A stretch of DNA of 64,000 bases from Chryseobacterium sp. RU37D (GTDB taxonomy: Bacteria > Bacteroidota > Bacteroidia > Flavobacteriales > Weeksellaceae): contig NZ_FTMM01000003.1 in the NCBI RefSeq assembly GCF_900156075.1, positions 62,001 through 126,000 on the forward strand, in the 5' to 3' direction. The translations under genes were made by a program, and so were the position numbers. Each line of letters starts with the position of its first letter. The stretch's first letter is position 1. The notes under the pieces were generated by a model that made no database searches, was not told the origin of the DNA, and saw only the letters and a list, made by a program, of their open reading frames with translations. Shown in pieces: positions 45,528-54,284 of this stretch.

Positions 45528-47189
45528 ATGAAAGCGTTAAAAACTCTAAACCCCTATTTTTGGAAACACAAAATATTTCTATTTTGGGGTGTATTATTTA
45601 TCATTGCCAGTAATTTTTTCAATATATATAAAGTACAGTTTGTAGGAAAATCTGTTGATGAGCTTACCAAAAATGGGAACCTGGGCTTCAACCAGCAGGT
45701 TCTGATCTACGTTGCTATTATTGTCGGATGTTCATTACTTACCGGATTTTTCACTTTTATGATGCGCCAAACCATTATCGTAGCATCAAGAAGAATTGAA
45801 TATGAACTGAAAAATAAAATCTACAGACATTATCAGGATTTATCTTTAACGGATTATAAGCTGACCACTATCGGAGATTTAATGAACAGATTGAGTGAAG
45901 ATGTGGTTGCGGTAAGAATGTACTTGGGGCCCGGAGTAATGTATGTGGCCAACTTGATTGTTCTTGTTTTGATCACAGCTATTTATATGATAAAAACGGA
46001 CGTTTCAATGACGCTCTGGACATTGCTGCCACTTCCGATTCTGTCATATGCCATCTATAAGGTAAGCTCAATCATTAATCAGAAATCGAAAATCATGCAG
46101 AAAAGCCAGTCTGCGATTTCAACTTTTGTGCAGGACAGTTTTTCCGGAATCCGTGTGGTGAAATTTTTCGCAAGAGAAAAATATATCAAAAAAAATTATG
46201 GAGCTAAAGTAACCGATTATCAGAACAAGGCCCTAGATTTAGCAAAAACTGAAGCATATTTCTTTACTATTATTTTATTTGTAATCGGGTTATTAAACGT
46301 TGCCATTATATGGATCGGAGGTGAAAAATATATTGCAGGAGAATTAAGCATTGGTAAAATTGCTGATTTTTTCATGTATATTAATACCTTGATTTTCCCT
46401 TTTTCAATGGTGGGTTGGGTAACTTCTGTTAATCAGAGAGCGGAAGCTTCCATGCAGAGGATCAACGAATTCATGGATAAAAAAAGTGAAATTATTAATA
46501 CCAATTTTGATACTTATGAAATCAAAGGAGATATTGAATTTAGAAACGTTTCTTATGTATATCCCAATACCGGAATAAAAGCTTTAGAGAATGTAAGCTT
46601 TAAAGTAAATACAGGAGAATCCCTGGCGATCATGGGTAAAACCGGAAGCGGAAAATCTACTATCGCTTTACTCTTGTGTCGGTTGATCGATCCTACAGAC
46701 GGGGAAATTTTAGTTGATGGTAAAAACTTAAGGGAGCACAACTTAGAAAACTACAGAAACTTTATCGGATATATCCCACAGGAAAGCTATCTTTTTTCAG
46801 ACTCTATTGAAAATAATATTGGTTTTGCCATCGATAATCCTACCCATGAAAAAGTAGTGGAATATGCAAAAATTGCCGACGTTGATAAGAATATTGTAGA
46901 GTTTAAAGATAAGTATAATACCATGGTTGGTGAACGAGGAGTGATGCTTTCCGGGGGCCAGAAGCAAAGAATATGTATTGCAAGAGCATTAATTAAAAAA
47001 CCTAAAATCATTATTTTTGATGATTCATTGTCGGCTCTAGACACCGAAACCGAACAGAATATTCTGGAAAATATCGATGGAAAAATCATCAATGCAACAT
47101 CCATAATCATCACACACAGAGAGTCTAGCGCGCAGAGAGCTGATAAAATTATTAACCTCACGGAAATTGCCAATTCCACAACTGCATAG
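45528..47189 (+). CDS. ABC transporter ATP-binding/permease protein (exporter half)
   Basis: A fused half-transporter of 553 aa of the MsbA/MDR type. About six membrane helices fill residues 1-310. The ATPase domain follows with Walker A MGKTGSGKST, the Q-loop GYIPQESYLFS, the signature LSGGQKQRICIARAL, Walker B KIIIFDDSLSALD and the switch histidine in IIITHRES. It should act as a homodimer or with a second half-transporter not present here; the exported substrate is unknown. The gene is rightward and divergent from the nusB operon. Confidence 0.93.
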   Translation: MKALKTLNPYFWKHKIFLFWGVLFIIASNFFNIYKVQFVGKSVDELTKNGNLGFNQQVLIYVAIIVGCSLLTGFFTFMMRQTIIVASRRIEYELKNKIYRHYQDLSLTDYKLTTIGDLMNRLSEDVVAVRMYLGPGVMYVANLIVLVLITAIYMIKTDVSMTLWTLLPLPILSYAIYKVSSIINQKSKIMQKSQSAISTFVQDSFSGIRVVKFFAREKYIKKNYGAKVTDYQNKALDLAKTEAYFFTIILFVIGLLNVAIIWIGGEKYIAGELSIGKIADFFMYINTLIFPFSMVGWVTSVNQRAEASMQRINEFMDKKSEIINTNFDTYEIKGDIEFRNVSYVYPNTGIKALENVSFKVNTGESLAIMGKTGSGKSTIALLLCRLIDPTDGEILVDGKNLREHNLENYRNFIGYIPQESYLFSDSIENNIGFAIDNPTHEKVVEYAKIADVDKNIVEFKDKYNTMVGERGVMLSGGQKQRICIARALIKKPKIIIFDDSLSALDTETEQNILENIDGKIINATSIIITHRESSAQRADKIINLTEIANSTTA

Positions 47190-47228
47190 CAGATTCATTC
47201 AGAAATGTTAAATAAATCATAAAAAAAA

Positions 47229-47258
47229 TTTTGTTATTAAAAGAAAACTTTTATATTT
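47229..47258 (+). promoter_or_regulatory. Bacteroidota-type promoter of the PUR gene
   Basis: TTTG at 47229-47232 and TATATTTG at 47251-47258 match the -33 and -7 boxes with 18 bases between them. The start codon is 30 bases downstream of the -7 box. Confidence 0.55.
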
Positions 47259-47288
47259 GTTCTCAACAAGATTAAAAAATATCTAACA

Positions 47289-47624
47289 ATGAGTGAATAC
47301 AAGGAACGCCATGAAAATGAAATTTTCACGAAGGTGTTAAAAGCAGGAAGAAGAACTTATTTCTTTGATGTGCGTGAGACGAAAGCAGGAGATTATTATC
47401 TTACGATTACCGAAAGTAAAAAGAACTTTGGTGAGAATGGGGAAGCTACATTCGAGAAGCATAAAATTTACCTTTATAAGGAGGATTTTAAAAGTTTTCA
47501 AGAGATGTTTAATGAATCAACAGATTTCATCATTAACGAAAAGGGTGAGGATGTAATATCTGAAAAGCATGATAAAGACTTTAAAAGCAGATCTTACACG
47601 ATAGATTCTGACGACGAAGTTTAA
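47289..47624 (+). CDS. PUR family DNA/RNA-binding protein (DUF3276)
   Basis: A small protein of 111 aa with a single PUR repeat of the kind found in Bacteroidota and Borrelia: EIFTKVLKAGRRTYFFDVRE, KAGDYYLTITESKK and KHKIYLYKEDFKSFQEMF. PUR proteins bind purine-rich single-stranded DNA or RNA. The C-terminal tail is acidic and lysine-rich and probably flexible. It has its own promoter and a strong terminator, in keeping with a highly expressed single-gene unit. Confidence 0.9.
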   Translation: MSEYKERHENEIFTKVLKAGRRTYFFDVRETKAGDYYLTITESKKNFGENGEATFEKHKIYLYKEDFKSFQEMFNESTDFIINEKGEDVISEKHDKDFKSRSYTIDSDDEV

Positions 47625-47648
47625 ATATTTTAATAACATTAAAAACAC

Positions 47649-47678
47649 AAGCATCTGGAAAAAGATGCTTTTTTTTAT
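47649..47678 (+). terminator. Terminator after the PUR gene
   Basis: An 8-bp perfect stem (AAGCATCT / AGATGCTT) with a 6-base loop, followed by at least eight T. Confidence 0.9.
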
Positions 47679-47885
47679 TTCCAAAAAATTCACTTTTCCT
47701 TATTCTTGATAAATGGTTTACAAAAGTAAATGTCTTTATAGTCATTTTACATTTATATGCTATGCATATAATTTTTATTACGAATTATGCATTTTTTAAA
47801 AAAATAATTACTAGAATTGTTACCAAAATTTAAAATAAATTTTATAATTAAATATGATATAAACATTTTAAATATATATATATAC

Positions 47886-49262
47886 ATGGAAAAAAAATTA
47901 CTCCCTTTTCTTCTGGCATCTGCATTCTGCTTTGCCCAAAATTCATTAATGGTATCTCCTCAGACAGGAAACATGATTACTTCTGGGACAATCAACGATT
48001 TTAAGCTCATCAGCAATGGAAATAGTGTGGCGTTGGTTGCTACAAATAATGCCACCGGCAAGGTATTCATTGTAGATGTAAACGACAATAATCCCGCAGA
48101 CAAAGCTGCTAACACTATCCCGACTAGTTCTAACAATGTAAAAACAAGAATAGAAGCTGCGATTGGACAAACTATTTCTAATATAAAAAACATTGAGGTG
48201 AATCCTATTTCCAATGCTGTATATGTAATGGCTATGGCCAATGCAACACCCTATTTTGTAAAACTTACCAATGCAGGAAATACGATTACAGCCCTGAACT
48301 TTAATACAATGCCATATTGCACATTAAACTTTACTGCTGCAAATTGTTCTTTCCAGGATATAGCCTGGGGTGGTAATAAACTTTTCGTATCAAGTAACCA
48401 TAGTACTTTGAATGGAGAGCTTGGCTACATTACCGCTCCCTTTACTAACAATGCTACAATTACAAAGCGATCAACCACTATGTTTAAATCTAACTGGGGA
48501 AATATATATATCACAAATGCTCCATTAGAAAAGTTGAATTATATAAAAATTAATAATACTGAATTCTTATGTGGTACTACAACTTGCGCGCCAGGTTATT
48601 CGGAAACTGTATCTTCGCTCACTGATAATTCAGGTCTGTTTACAGTACGAGAATCATTTGATGTAGTGTCTGATTTCTCAGTAAAAACAATTCCTATCAA
48701 TAACGGAAACGAAGCCTATCTATTAGACCTGCACAATAATGGCTGGAATAGTACAATTTACAGAATCGGAAAAAAATTTCTTGACGGAACTCCATTTACC
48801 AATAATACCTATAATAGTAATGCAGTTGAGCTGAGAGATTTTAACGGCGCCGTAAATCCAAATCTTACTGCAGAAGAAATGATGAGTTTCCCTGGTAATT
48901 TCTCTTCAATGGCTTATTACTCACCTTGTGAGCTCCTTACATTGTCTGCAGATTACCAAACATTAGGAAAGCTTAGCGTTTGTACTGCTGCTTTAAATGT
49001 TGAAGAACAAGATGCTAAAAATTTCAAATTTGAGATATCTCCAAATCCAGCATCAGATGTCTTAACTATTTTCTATGATGATAAGCTGTATAAAGATACT
49101 GAAACCTCAATTTATAGCTATGATGGAAAGCTTATCAGGAAACAAACTCTTGATCCCAACAACAAGAAAATTTCAATTTCAGATTTACAGACAGGAAATT
49201 ACCTGTTAAAATTTAGTAATAAAGGGGTAAGTCTGGGTTCTAAATCTTTCATAAAAAAATAA
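47886..49262 (+). CDS. Secreted protein with T9SS sorting domain, function unknown
   Basis: A 458-aa protein. The signal peptide is MEKKLLPFLLASAFCFAQ and the C terminus is a type A T9SS sorting domain (FEISPNPASDVLTIFY to SKSFIKK). The body of about 350 residues has repeated short beta segments (VALVATNNATGKVFIVDVND, NPISNAVYVMAMANATPYFV, AWGGNKLFVSSNHSTLNG) that look like blades of a beta propeller, but no family could be named. The ATG at 47886 replaces an upstream in-frame codon at 47817, which would put 23 residues before the signal peptide. The 5' side is an AT-rich stretch of about 260 bases with no clear promoter. Confidence 0.85.
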   Translation: MEKKLLPFLLASAFCFAQNSLMVSPQTGNMITSGTINDFKLISNGNSVALVATNNATGKVFIVDVNDNNPADKAANTIPTSSNNVKTRIEAAIGQTISNIKNIEVNPISNAVYVMAMANATPYFVKLTNAGNTITALNFNTMPYCTLNFTAANCSFQDIAWGGNKLFVSSNHSTLNGELGYITAPFTNNATITKRSTTMFKSNWGNIYITNAPLEKLNYIKINNTEFLCGTTTCAPGYSETVSSLTDNSGLFTVRESFDVVSDFSVKTIPINNGNEAYLLDLHNNGWNSTIYRIGKKFLDGTPFTNNTYNSNAVELRDFNGAVNPNLTAEEMMSFPGNFSSMAYYSPCELLTLSADYQTLGKLSVCTAALNVEEQDAKNFKFEISPNPASDVLTIFYDDKLYKDTETSIYSYDGKLIRKQTLDPNNKKISISDLQTGNYLLKFSNKGVSLGSKSFIKK

Positions 49263-49281
49263 TTTAATAAACAATCTTCTA

Positions 49282-49312
49282 AATAATGTGCGGACAAAAT
49301 CCGCACATTATT
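49282..49312 (+). terminator. 13-bp hairpin after the T9SS protein gene
   Basis: A 13-bp perfect stem (AATAATGTGCGGA and its complement) with a 5-base loop, 20 bases past the stop. The following CTTTAATG is only weakly T-rich, so termination may be partial and the next gene may be co-expressed. Confidence 0.7.
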
Positions 49313-49334
49313 CTTTAATGTAAAAATTTTAATT

Positions 49335-50432
49335 ATGAAAAGAATAACAATAGTTAATCTAAAGTATTTGTTTATACTTTTTTTTATCTTTTCGTATAAT
49401 TTCAGTCATTCACAGCAAATATATATTGGTGCGAAAAAACCTAATAGACCTTTATTTAAAGTATTCCCTGTATCCGAAGATAATAAACAACCCTCAGACC
49501 TGTTAAAGGTCTTTATGATTCAGGAAGGAAAGGAATCTCAAACGCCACTCCTAGGCACTTATTCCAAAATAAAAGATACAATATTTTTTGAACCTCAGTT
49601 CGAATTGGAAGACGGCCTTTCATTTAATGCTCACTTTTATTATAAATCCGATACTGTAAAAAGTTTATATAGAACCCCACCCATTAATCTTAGCATTAGC
49701 AATAATGTCGTAGTAAAAGAAGTATTTCCCCGAAGTAATAAAATCTCTAGGAATATACTCACTTTTTATGTTGAATTTTCAGAACCAATGCTAGAGGATG
49801 AATCTGCCTTCAGATATGTTAATTTATACAATGAAAATAAAGACATCGTACCTCATGTCTGGCTAAATAAAAGCAGATGGATCACCAATAAGATATTAAT
49901 GCTGATGATCCATCCCGGAAGAGTAAAAAGCGGGATTTCATATTATGAAAATTTAGGTGACATTTTTTATGTAGGAAAAAGGTATTATTTGGAGATTACC
50001 GACAAAGTACAGCCATTACACAAAAACTCAAAAGTAAAACCCTTTATAAAAGAATTTGAAATTATTGAACCAACAACCAGCTGCCCACAAATCCTACAAA
50101 ATAAAACTAATACACCAAAGAAAAATACTCAGGAAAAACTGAAAATAGTTTTTGATAAGCCTATGGATCTTTATTCTATTCTTGACGGAATATCTATAAA
50201 TATATACAAAACTGACATAAGTGTTGAAGGAAAACTTCTTCCTGGATCAACTGATAAAGAATGGTATTTTGTACCTGATAAACTGTGGACAGAAAAAAAA
50301 TATACATTAATTTTCAAGAAATATGTTTCCGATCCTTCCGGTAATGGCCTTATAAGGTCATTTGAAACTACTTCAATGAAAAAATCTTACACAAAAAATA
50401 TTGTTAAAAGAATAAATTTTAAAACAAATTAA
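49335..50432 (+). CDS. Secreted protein with Ig-like domain, function unknown
   Basis: A 365-aa protein with a signal peptide (about 1-27, ending SHSQQ). Two stretches resemble the Big_5/SbsA Ig-like domain: SRNILTFYVEFSEPMLEDES and EKLKIVFDKPMDLYSILDG, each the strand before the typical PM turn. The rest does not match a family I recognise. There is no T9SS sorting domain or lipobox, so it is probably periplasmic. It follows the T9SS propeller-like gene after a weak hairpin and could share its transcript. A strong terminator lies after it. Confidence 0.78.
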   Translation: MKRITIVNLKYLFILFFIFSYNFSHSQQIYIGAKKPNRPLFKVFPVSEDNKQPSDLLKVFMIQEGKESQTPLLGTYSKIKDTIFFEPQFELEDGLSFNAHFYYKSDTVKSLYRTPPINLSISNNVVVKEVFPRSNKISRNILTFYVEFSEPMLEDESAFRYVNLYNENKDIVPHVWLNKSRWITNKILMLMIHPGRVKSGISYYENLGDIFYVGKRYYLEITDKVQPLHKNSKVKPFIKEFEIIEPTTSCPQILQNKTNTPKKNTQEKLKIVFDKPMDLYSILDGISINIYKTDISVEGKLLPGSTDKEWYFVPDKLWTEKKYTLIFKKYVSDPSGNGLIRSFETTSMKKSYTKNIVKRINFKTN

Positions 50433-50460
50433 AAATTTAGAATATTCTAAATTAAAAACA

Positions 50461-50491
50461 AAAAAACCCGCTTAAATAAGCGGGTTTTTTT
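50461..50491. terminator. Bidirectional terminator
   Basis: A 13-bp perfect stem (AAAAAACCCGCTT / AAGCGGGTTTTTT) with a 4-base loop. It has T runs on either strand and so can end both the Ig-like gene on the plus strand and the tRNA-His transcript on the minus strand. Confidence 0.88.
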
Positions 50492-50497
50492 AATCTG

Positions 50498-50572
50498 GGT
50501 GGATGACCGGGATCGAACCGGCGACCTTTAGGACCACAATCTAACGCTCTAACCAACTGAGCTACAACCACC
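50498..50572 (-). tRNA. tRNA-His (anticodon GTG)
   Basis: On the minus strand the cloverleaf is clear: acceptor GTGGTTG, D arm GCTCAGTTGGTTAGAGC, anticodon loop TTGTGGT with GTG, T arm GCCGG-TTCGATC-CCGGT, and acceptor CATCCAC. The extra 5' G (50572) pairs with the discriminator C (50498), as in tRNA-His. One T-T mismatch lies in the acceptor stem. The CCA end is not encoded. Confidence 0.95.
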
Positions 50573-50607
50573 GTTTTGCGTTTGCAAATATAGCAAAGAA
50601 TTTTTAA

Positions 50608-51327
50608 CTACCAAACTATTCCGTTAAAATTTTTCATCGCAATCAACTTCTCAGACGTAAATCCCTCAGCATAAGTCACTCCCGATAACCGGCCTAAATC
50701 CTGGGCACGGTAAGTCAGGCTTTCATAAAAGTCTTTCGTGGTAATGGGAGTTTCCGGTTCTTTAGAAGTCGGGTCATAAAACTGGGTTTTGAAAGCCATA
50801 CAAGCTTCAATTTTTGTGTGTAGATGCTTTGATATATCAATTACAAATTCCGGTTTTATATCTTTCCATTGTATATAATGGAAAATATGTTTCGGTCTCC
50901 AAACCCCTTGATTTTCACCTTCCAAAACAGTTTCTATTTTTCTTAATCCGGCTAAAAAGCATGCATCCGATACTAATTTTGCTCCTTTTGCATGATCCGG
51001 ATGCCTATCATCAATTGCATTGGCCAAGACGATTTCCGGTCTGTATTTGCGGATCATTTTTACGATCCTCATTTGATATTCTTCAGAATTTTCCAAAAAT
51101 CCATCCTTCATTCCAAGGTTTTCTCTTGCCACTACACCTAAAATTTTTGCAGAATCTGCAGCTTCCACCTTTCTTGTTTCATCAGTTCCACGTGTCCCCA
51201 GTTCACCTTTTGTAAGATCAACAATAGCACATATTTTCCCTTCGGAAACCATTTTAGCGATTGTACCGCCGCAACCTAATTCTACATCATCAGGATGCGC
51301 TCCAAAAGCAAGTATATCTGTTTTCAT
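50608..51327 (-). CDS. bshB1: Bacillithiol biosynthesis deacetylase BshB1
   Basis: A zinc-dependent deacetylase of the LmbE/PIG-L fold, 239 aa, that removes the acetyl group from GlcNAc-malate in bacillithiol synthesis. The zinc site is AFGAHPDDVELGCGG (H11, D14) with the third ligand in DDRHPDHAKGA. The signature LTKGELGTRGT and the C-terminal SLTYRAQDLGRLSGVTYAEGF are typical of BshB1. Its promoter has the -7 box only 5 bases before the start codon. No other bacillithiol genes are in the window. Confidence 0.93.
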   Translation of the reverse strand: MKTDILAFGAHPDDVELGCGGTIAKMVSEGKICAIVDLTKGELGTRGTDETRKVEAADSAKILGVVARENLGMKDGFLENSEEYQMRIVKMIRKYRPEIVLANAIDDRHPDHAKGAKLVSDACFLAGLRKIETVLEGENQGVWRPKHIFHYIQWKDIKPEFVIDISKHLHTKIEACMAFKTQFYDPTSKEPETPITTKDFYESLTYRAQDLGRLSGVTYAEGFTSEKLIAMKNFNGIVW

Positions 51328-51332
51328 GCCTG

Positions 51333-51365
51333 CAAATATAATATTTAAAATAAAAACTTCCCAAA
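51333..51365 (-). promoter_or_regulatory. Promoter of bshB1
   Basis: Minus-strand TTTG (51362-51365) and TATATTTG (51333-51340) match -33 and -7 boxes with 21 bases between. Only 5 bases separate the -7 box from the ATG, so the message would be leaderless or nearly so. The -33 box overlaps the terminator of the preceding gene. Confidence 0.55.
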
Positions 51366-51381
51366 CATTACAATTGGGAAG
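51352..51381 (-). terminator. Terminator of the TPR gene
   Basis: An 8-bp perfect stem (CTTCCCAA / TTGGGAAG) with a 9-base loop; on the minus strand it is followed by TTTTT. It lies 26 bases past the stop of the TPR gene and overlaps the bshB1 -33 box. Confidence 0.75.
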
Positions 51382-51407
51382 CTATAATATATAATTTAAA
51401 TTTTAAA

Positions 51408-53060
51408 TTATTTGTTAATCTCTGTATTTAATTTTACAGCATCTTGATAATTAGGATCCAATTGAACAGATTTTGCCACATAATCTTTAGCTTTAGCCAA
51501 ATCAGAATCTTTGCTCATATAGGCTACTGCAAAATAAGCATAAGCCAATGTCTGCTTGTTAGCTTCCTGTTCTGTGGGTTTTATGGTACTGATGAATTTT
51601 TCGTAAGCAATTTTTGCTGCATCATTATTTCCGGCCTGCTGGTAAGAATATCCTAAACTATAATATCCAGGGGCCCAATCCGGAAGAAGCGTATTCATTT
51701 TCTGCCAGGTTTGGATAGCACCTTTCCAGTTTTTAGCATCCTGATAAGCAGTTGCTAATTTAAATAATGAATCTGTATCATCCGCCTTCGCAGCTACTTT
51801 TTGTTTTAGACCTTCGATTGTAGGGTTAGTAGGACCAGCATCCACATCTGCTTGGGAAGCCACTCCTCCACCAGCGATTTTAGCTAATTCCATATCCCAT
51901 TTCATTGTTTCATCTTTAGCTGCCTTTGCTATAGCAATTTTTTGCTGAGCTTCTGTAGTTAAAGCTGTTTTTTTAGTAGCATCAGTTTCAGTTTTAGCTA
52001 AACCTGCTGCGATCAATCCCTGAAGACCCTGGTCTGCAGGCTGTACTCTTAATTTATCTGCCTGAGAAAGGAAAGTATCCATATTTTGTTTAGCTTCCGC
52101 ATATTTTCCTTCTCCGTATGCCTGATAAGCTCTTAATTTAAACTTAATTGGATCATTGATTTTATCAAAGATTTTATCTAAAACCTGCTTAGAATTTGCA
52201 TAATCTTCATTAGTAAAATAAAGCTTAGAAATTTCTAATTGAGTGTAAGGGTCCTCATCAGCATATTTTGTATAGTTGATAAGGTCCTGAGTTGCTTTTG
52301 CATTCTGCTGGTATCTGATATCATAGGCAGCCATTACTTTATAAGCCGGTGCATAAGACTGATCTGTAGCAATTGCCTTTTCAATATTGGTTTTTGCTTG
52401 CTGCCATTGCTGTGCAGCCATCCATAAAGATCCGATTCTAGTATATACCGATGCTTTATTTTTAGCTAAAGGTAAAGCTTTTTCATATGCCGTCATCGCA
52501 TCACCAGGCATTCTTTTCAATCTGTAAGCATCTCCTAATGTATAATAGTAGTGTGCAGGAACTTCTTTTTTAGAAGCTCTTTCGATAGCTTTATTCAAAT
52601 AGTCAATAGCTAAGTCAGGAGAGTTATTTTTTTCAAATAAAGTTAAAGCTTCAGCCGCTCTGAATAATACTTCAGCATCTTTCTCCTTTGAATCAGTTAC
52701 AACTTTCTGGATTTCAGCGATGGCACTTTTATCACCTTTTCCAAGCTTTACGGCAGCTAATCCGATTTTATTTAAATAATTTTTACTGTCTGCAGCAAGA
52801 CCTTTATTGAAGTTGTCTGTTGCCGCTGCGAAATCCGGCTCACCTTGCTTTAAAAATGTATTTCCTAGATAGAAATAGTTTTCAGCTTTAGGTGCCGCAG
52901 CAATCATATTCGTAAAATTAGTTTTTGCTTGAGCAAATTTATCACTATCGATACTGTTTATACCGTCTTGTACGGTTTGTGCAAAGGCAAAATTGGTAAA
53001 AAACACCACTGCTGCTCCAAAAGCAATCTTCTTTACATTCATATTCATTATATCTTTCAT
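51408..53060 (-). CDS. Exported tetratricopeptide-repeat protein
   Basis: A protein of about 550 aa. After a signal peptide (VKKIAFGAAVVFFTNFAFAQ) the mature protein is made of roughly a dozen helical TPR units, for example ENYFYLGNTFLKQGEPDFAA, AHYYYTLGDAYRLKRMPGDA and PGYYSLGYSYQQAGNNDAAK. It is presumably a periplasmic scaffold for protein assembly. Three in-frame ATGs (53060, 53048, 53042) are possible; the first is used. It is the most downstream member of the exbB-exbD-exbD-tonB-small membrane-PstS-like series, all leftward, but a 90-base gap and lack of a promoter leave co-transcription open. Confidence 0.85.
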   Translation of the reverse strand: MKDIMNMNVKKIAFGAAVVFFTNFAFAQTVQDGINSIDSDKFAQAKTNFTNMIAAAPKAENYFYLGNTFLKQGEPDFAAATDNFNKGLAADSKNYLNKIGLAAVKLGKGDKSAIAEIQKVVTDSKEKDAEVLFRAAEALTLFEKNNSPDLAIDYLNKAIERASKKEVPAHYYYTLGDAYRLKRMPGDAMTAYEKALPLAKNKASVYTRIGSLWMAAQQWQQAKTNIEKAIATDQSYAPAYKVMAAYDIRYQQNAKATQDLINYTKYADEDPYTQLEISKLYFTNEDYANSKQVLDKIFDKINDPIKFKLRAYQAYGEGKYAEAKQNMDTFLSQADKLRVQPADQGLQGLIAAGLAKTETDATKKTALTTEAQQKIAIAKAAKDETMKWDMELAKIAGGGVASQADVDAGPTNPTIEGLKQKVAAKADDTDSLFKLATAYQDAKNWKGAIQTWQKMNTLLPDWAPGYYSLGYSYQQAGNNDAAKIAYEKFISTIKPTEQEANKQTLAYAYFAVAYMSKDSDLAKAKDYVAKSVQLDPNYQDAVKLNTEINK

Positions 53061-53149
53061 TATTATAATTCTAAATTGAGATAATTCATACACAATTTTC
53101 AGACCAAAATAGTGTAATTATTTGATGGATAATGTTAATTTAATATTTT

Positions 53150-54022
53150 TTAACGCATTTGAACTTCTCTTCTGTACAAATTATAAGGTTGCAGGCCTTC
53201 TTTTTGAACGATCATCTGCCCTAGCTGTGTACATGAATATCTTATAAATCCATTTGCTATATTAAAGTTTCCTTCATTAGTAAGGAAATAAAGAACCCTG
53301 GTAAACGGGTAATTCATTTTACGAAGGTTTTCGGAATCGGTATTATATAATTTTCCTTTATTTTGAATCGTAAGAATTTTCACCATATTTCTTAACTTTT
53401 CAGACTCTTTATCATAAGGTCTGCTGAACGTATTAAGGCCGATAACTCCAATTTTATCGGGATATTTATTTAATTCTTCTATAATATTTTTACTTCCGGG
53501 AATAACAGAAAATTTTAAATCTTTCGGCTGTTTCTTAAGCTTTTGTGCAACAAAATTCAAGTTACTTGAATTGGCTCCATCAAAAATAAACTGTTTATTA
53601 TCAGATTGCATTCCCTGTGCAATTTCTTCCATTGAAATACTTTCTTTCGGAGAATCTTTGGGTACGACAAAGACTACTGCATCCGCTGCAAACCTTGCCG
53701 GTAAAAACTTCAAATCGACCCTGTCTTCGTACGTTTTAATCTCTTCGGGTGTCAGGTTTCTTGACATAACGACTATTCTTGCTTTGTCATTCAACAAATC
53801 TAAAAAGCCTAAGTCTTCTTTTTTCGTAGCTACTTTAATTTTCGTTTCAGGATAATTAATCATATATCCTTCTGCTAAAGCCTCCGTAACACTTTTAAAT
53901 GATTCATCGGTAAGAATTATCATTTCACCTTTGTGATAAGACGGTGATTTATCCTCATTCTTACAGCTTATTGTGATAATACTAAGAAAAAATAGTATTA
54001 TGAATGTAACACTATTCTTCAT
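53150..54022 (-). CDS. PstS-like substrate-binding lipoprotein
   Basis: A periplasmic-binding-protein-fold lipoprotein of 290 aa, with the signal ending ITISCKN (cysteine at 20). The pattern follows PstS: EMIILTDESFKSVTEALAEG at the N terminus, VVMSRNLTPEEIKTYE, ADAVVFVVPKDSPKESISME, and YPFTRVLYFLTNEGNFNIANGF near the end. No Pst permease genes are present. In Bacteroidota such proteins commonly sit beside exbB/exbD/tonB genes as here, which may mean a role other than phosphate import. Its start overlaps the small membrane gene by 11 bases. Confidence 0.85.
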   Translation of the reverse strand: MKNSVTFIILFFLSIITISCKNEDKSPSYHKGEMIILTDESFKSVTEALAEGYMINYPETKIKVATKKEDLGFLDLLNDKARIVVMSRNLTPEEIKTYEDRVDLKFLPARFAADAVVFVVPKDSPKESISMEEIAQGMQSDNKQFIFDGANSSNLNFVAQKLKKQPKDLKFSVIPGSKNIIEELNKYPDKIGVIGLNTFSRPYDKESEKLRNMVKILTIQNKGKLYNTDSENLRKMNYPFTRVLYFLTNEGNFNIANGFIRYSCTQLGQMIVQKEGLQPYNLYRREVQMR

Positions 54023-54209
54023 TTTTTGAATTTTTTATTCTTGAAATCGCCCTGTAAATTCTGAAAATGCCATAAAGAATCAGAAGTGCTCCCAATGCGT
54101 AAGCAACTACCGGCTCCAGAATGGTGAAAAAGAATTTGTAGAAAATAACTACAATTCCCAGAACGATATAAAACAATCCCGTGATAAGGGATAACCAATT
54201 GAACATCAT
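54012..54209 (-). CDS. Small membrane protein, function unknown
   Basis: A 65-aa protein with two predicted membrane helices, NWLSLITGLFYIVLGIVVIF and FFTILEPVVAYALGALLILY, and a basic cytosolic tail. No family was recognised. It overlaps the PstS-like gene by 11 bases and so is likely translated with it. A -7 box (minus-strand TATTTTTG) is 4 bases before the first ATG (7 before the second), so it seems to start its own transcript between the tonB terminator and the PstS-like gene. Confidence 0.65.
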   Translation of the reverse strand: MMFNWLSLITGLFYIVLGIVVIFYKFFFTILEPVVAYALGALLILYGIFRIYRAISRIKNSKNEE

Positions 54210-54213
54210 ATAA

Positions 54214-54221
54214 CAAAAATA
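54214..54221 (-). promoter_or_regulatory. -7 box before the small membrane gene
   Basis: Minus-strand TATTTTTG matches TAnnTTTG and lies 4 bases from the ATG, again a possible leaderless start. Confidence 0.35.
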
Positions 54222-54232
54222 CCAAAAAAAAT

Positions 54233-54262
54233 AAAAAAGAGAGGCATAAGCCTCTCTTTTTT
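54233..54262 (-). terminator. Terminator of the exbB-exbD-exbD-tonB operon
   Basis: A 13-bp perfect stem (AAAAAAGAGAGGC and its complement) with the tetraloop ATAA and T runs on both strands. It lies 22 bases past the tonB stop and separates that operon from the small membrane gene. Confidence 0.88.
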
Positions 54263-54284
54263 TAACTATTATTTAAAGATAATA

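Noticed and set aside
46787..47179. Open frame of 130 codons on the minus strand inside the ABC exporter gene
   Set aside because: It is a shadow of the highly conserved ATPase domain and has no independent features.
47700..47885. TATATATATA stretch before the T9SS protein as a promoter
   Set aside because: It is simple AT sequence with no TAnnTTTG match at a useful distance.
54019..54225. A 68-codon frame overlapping the small membrane gene
   Set aside because: The chosen frame has two clear membrane helices and a promoter next to its ATG; this one does not.
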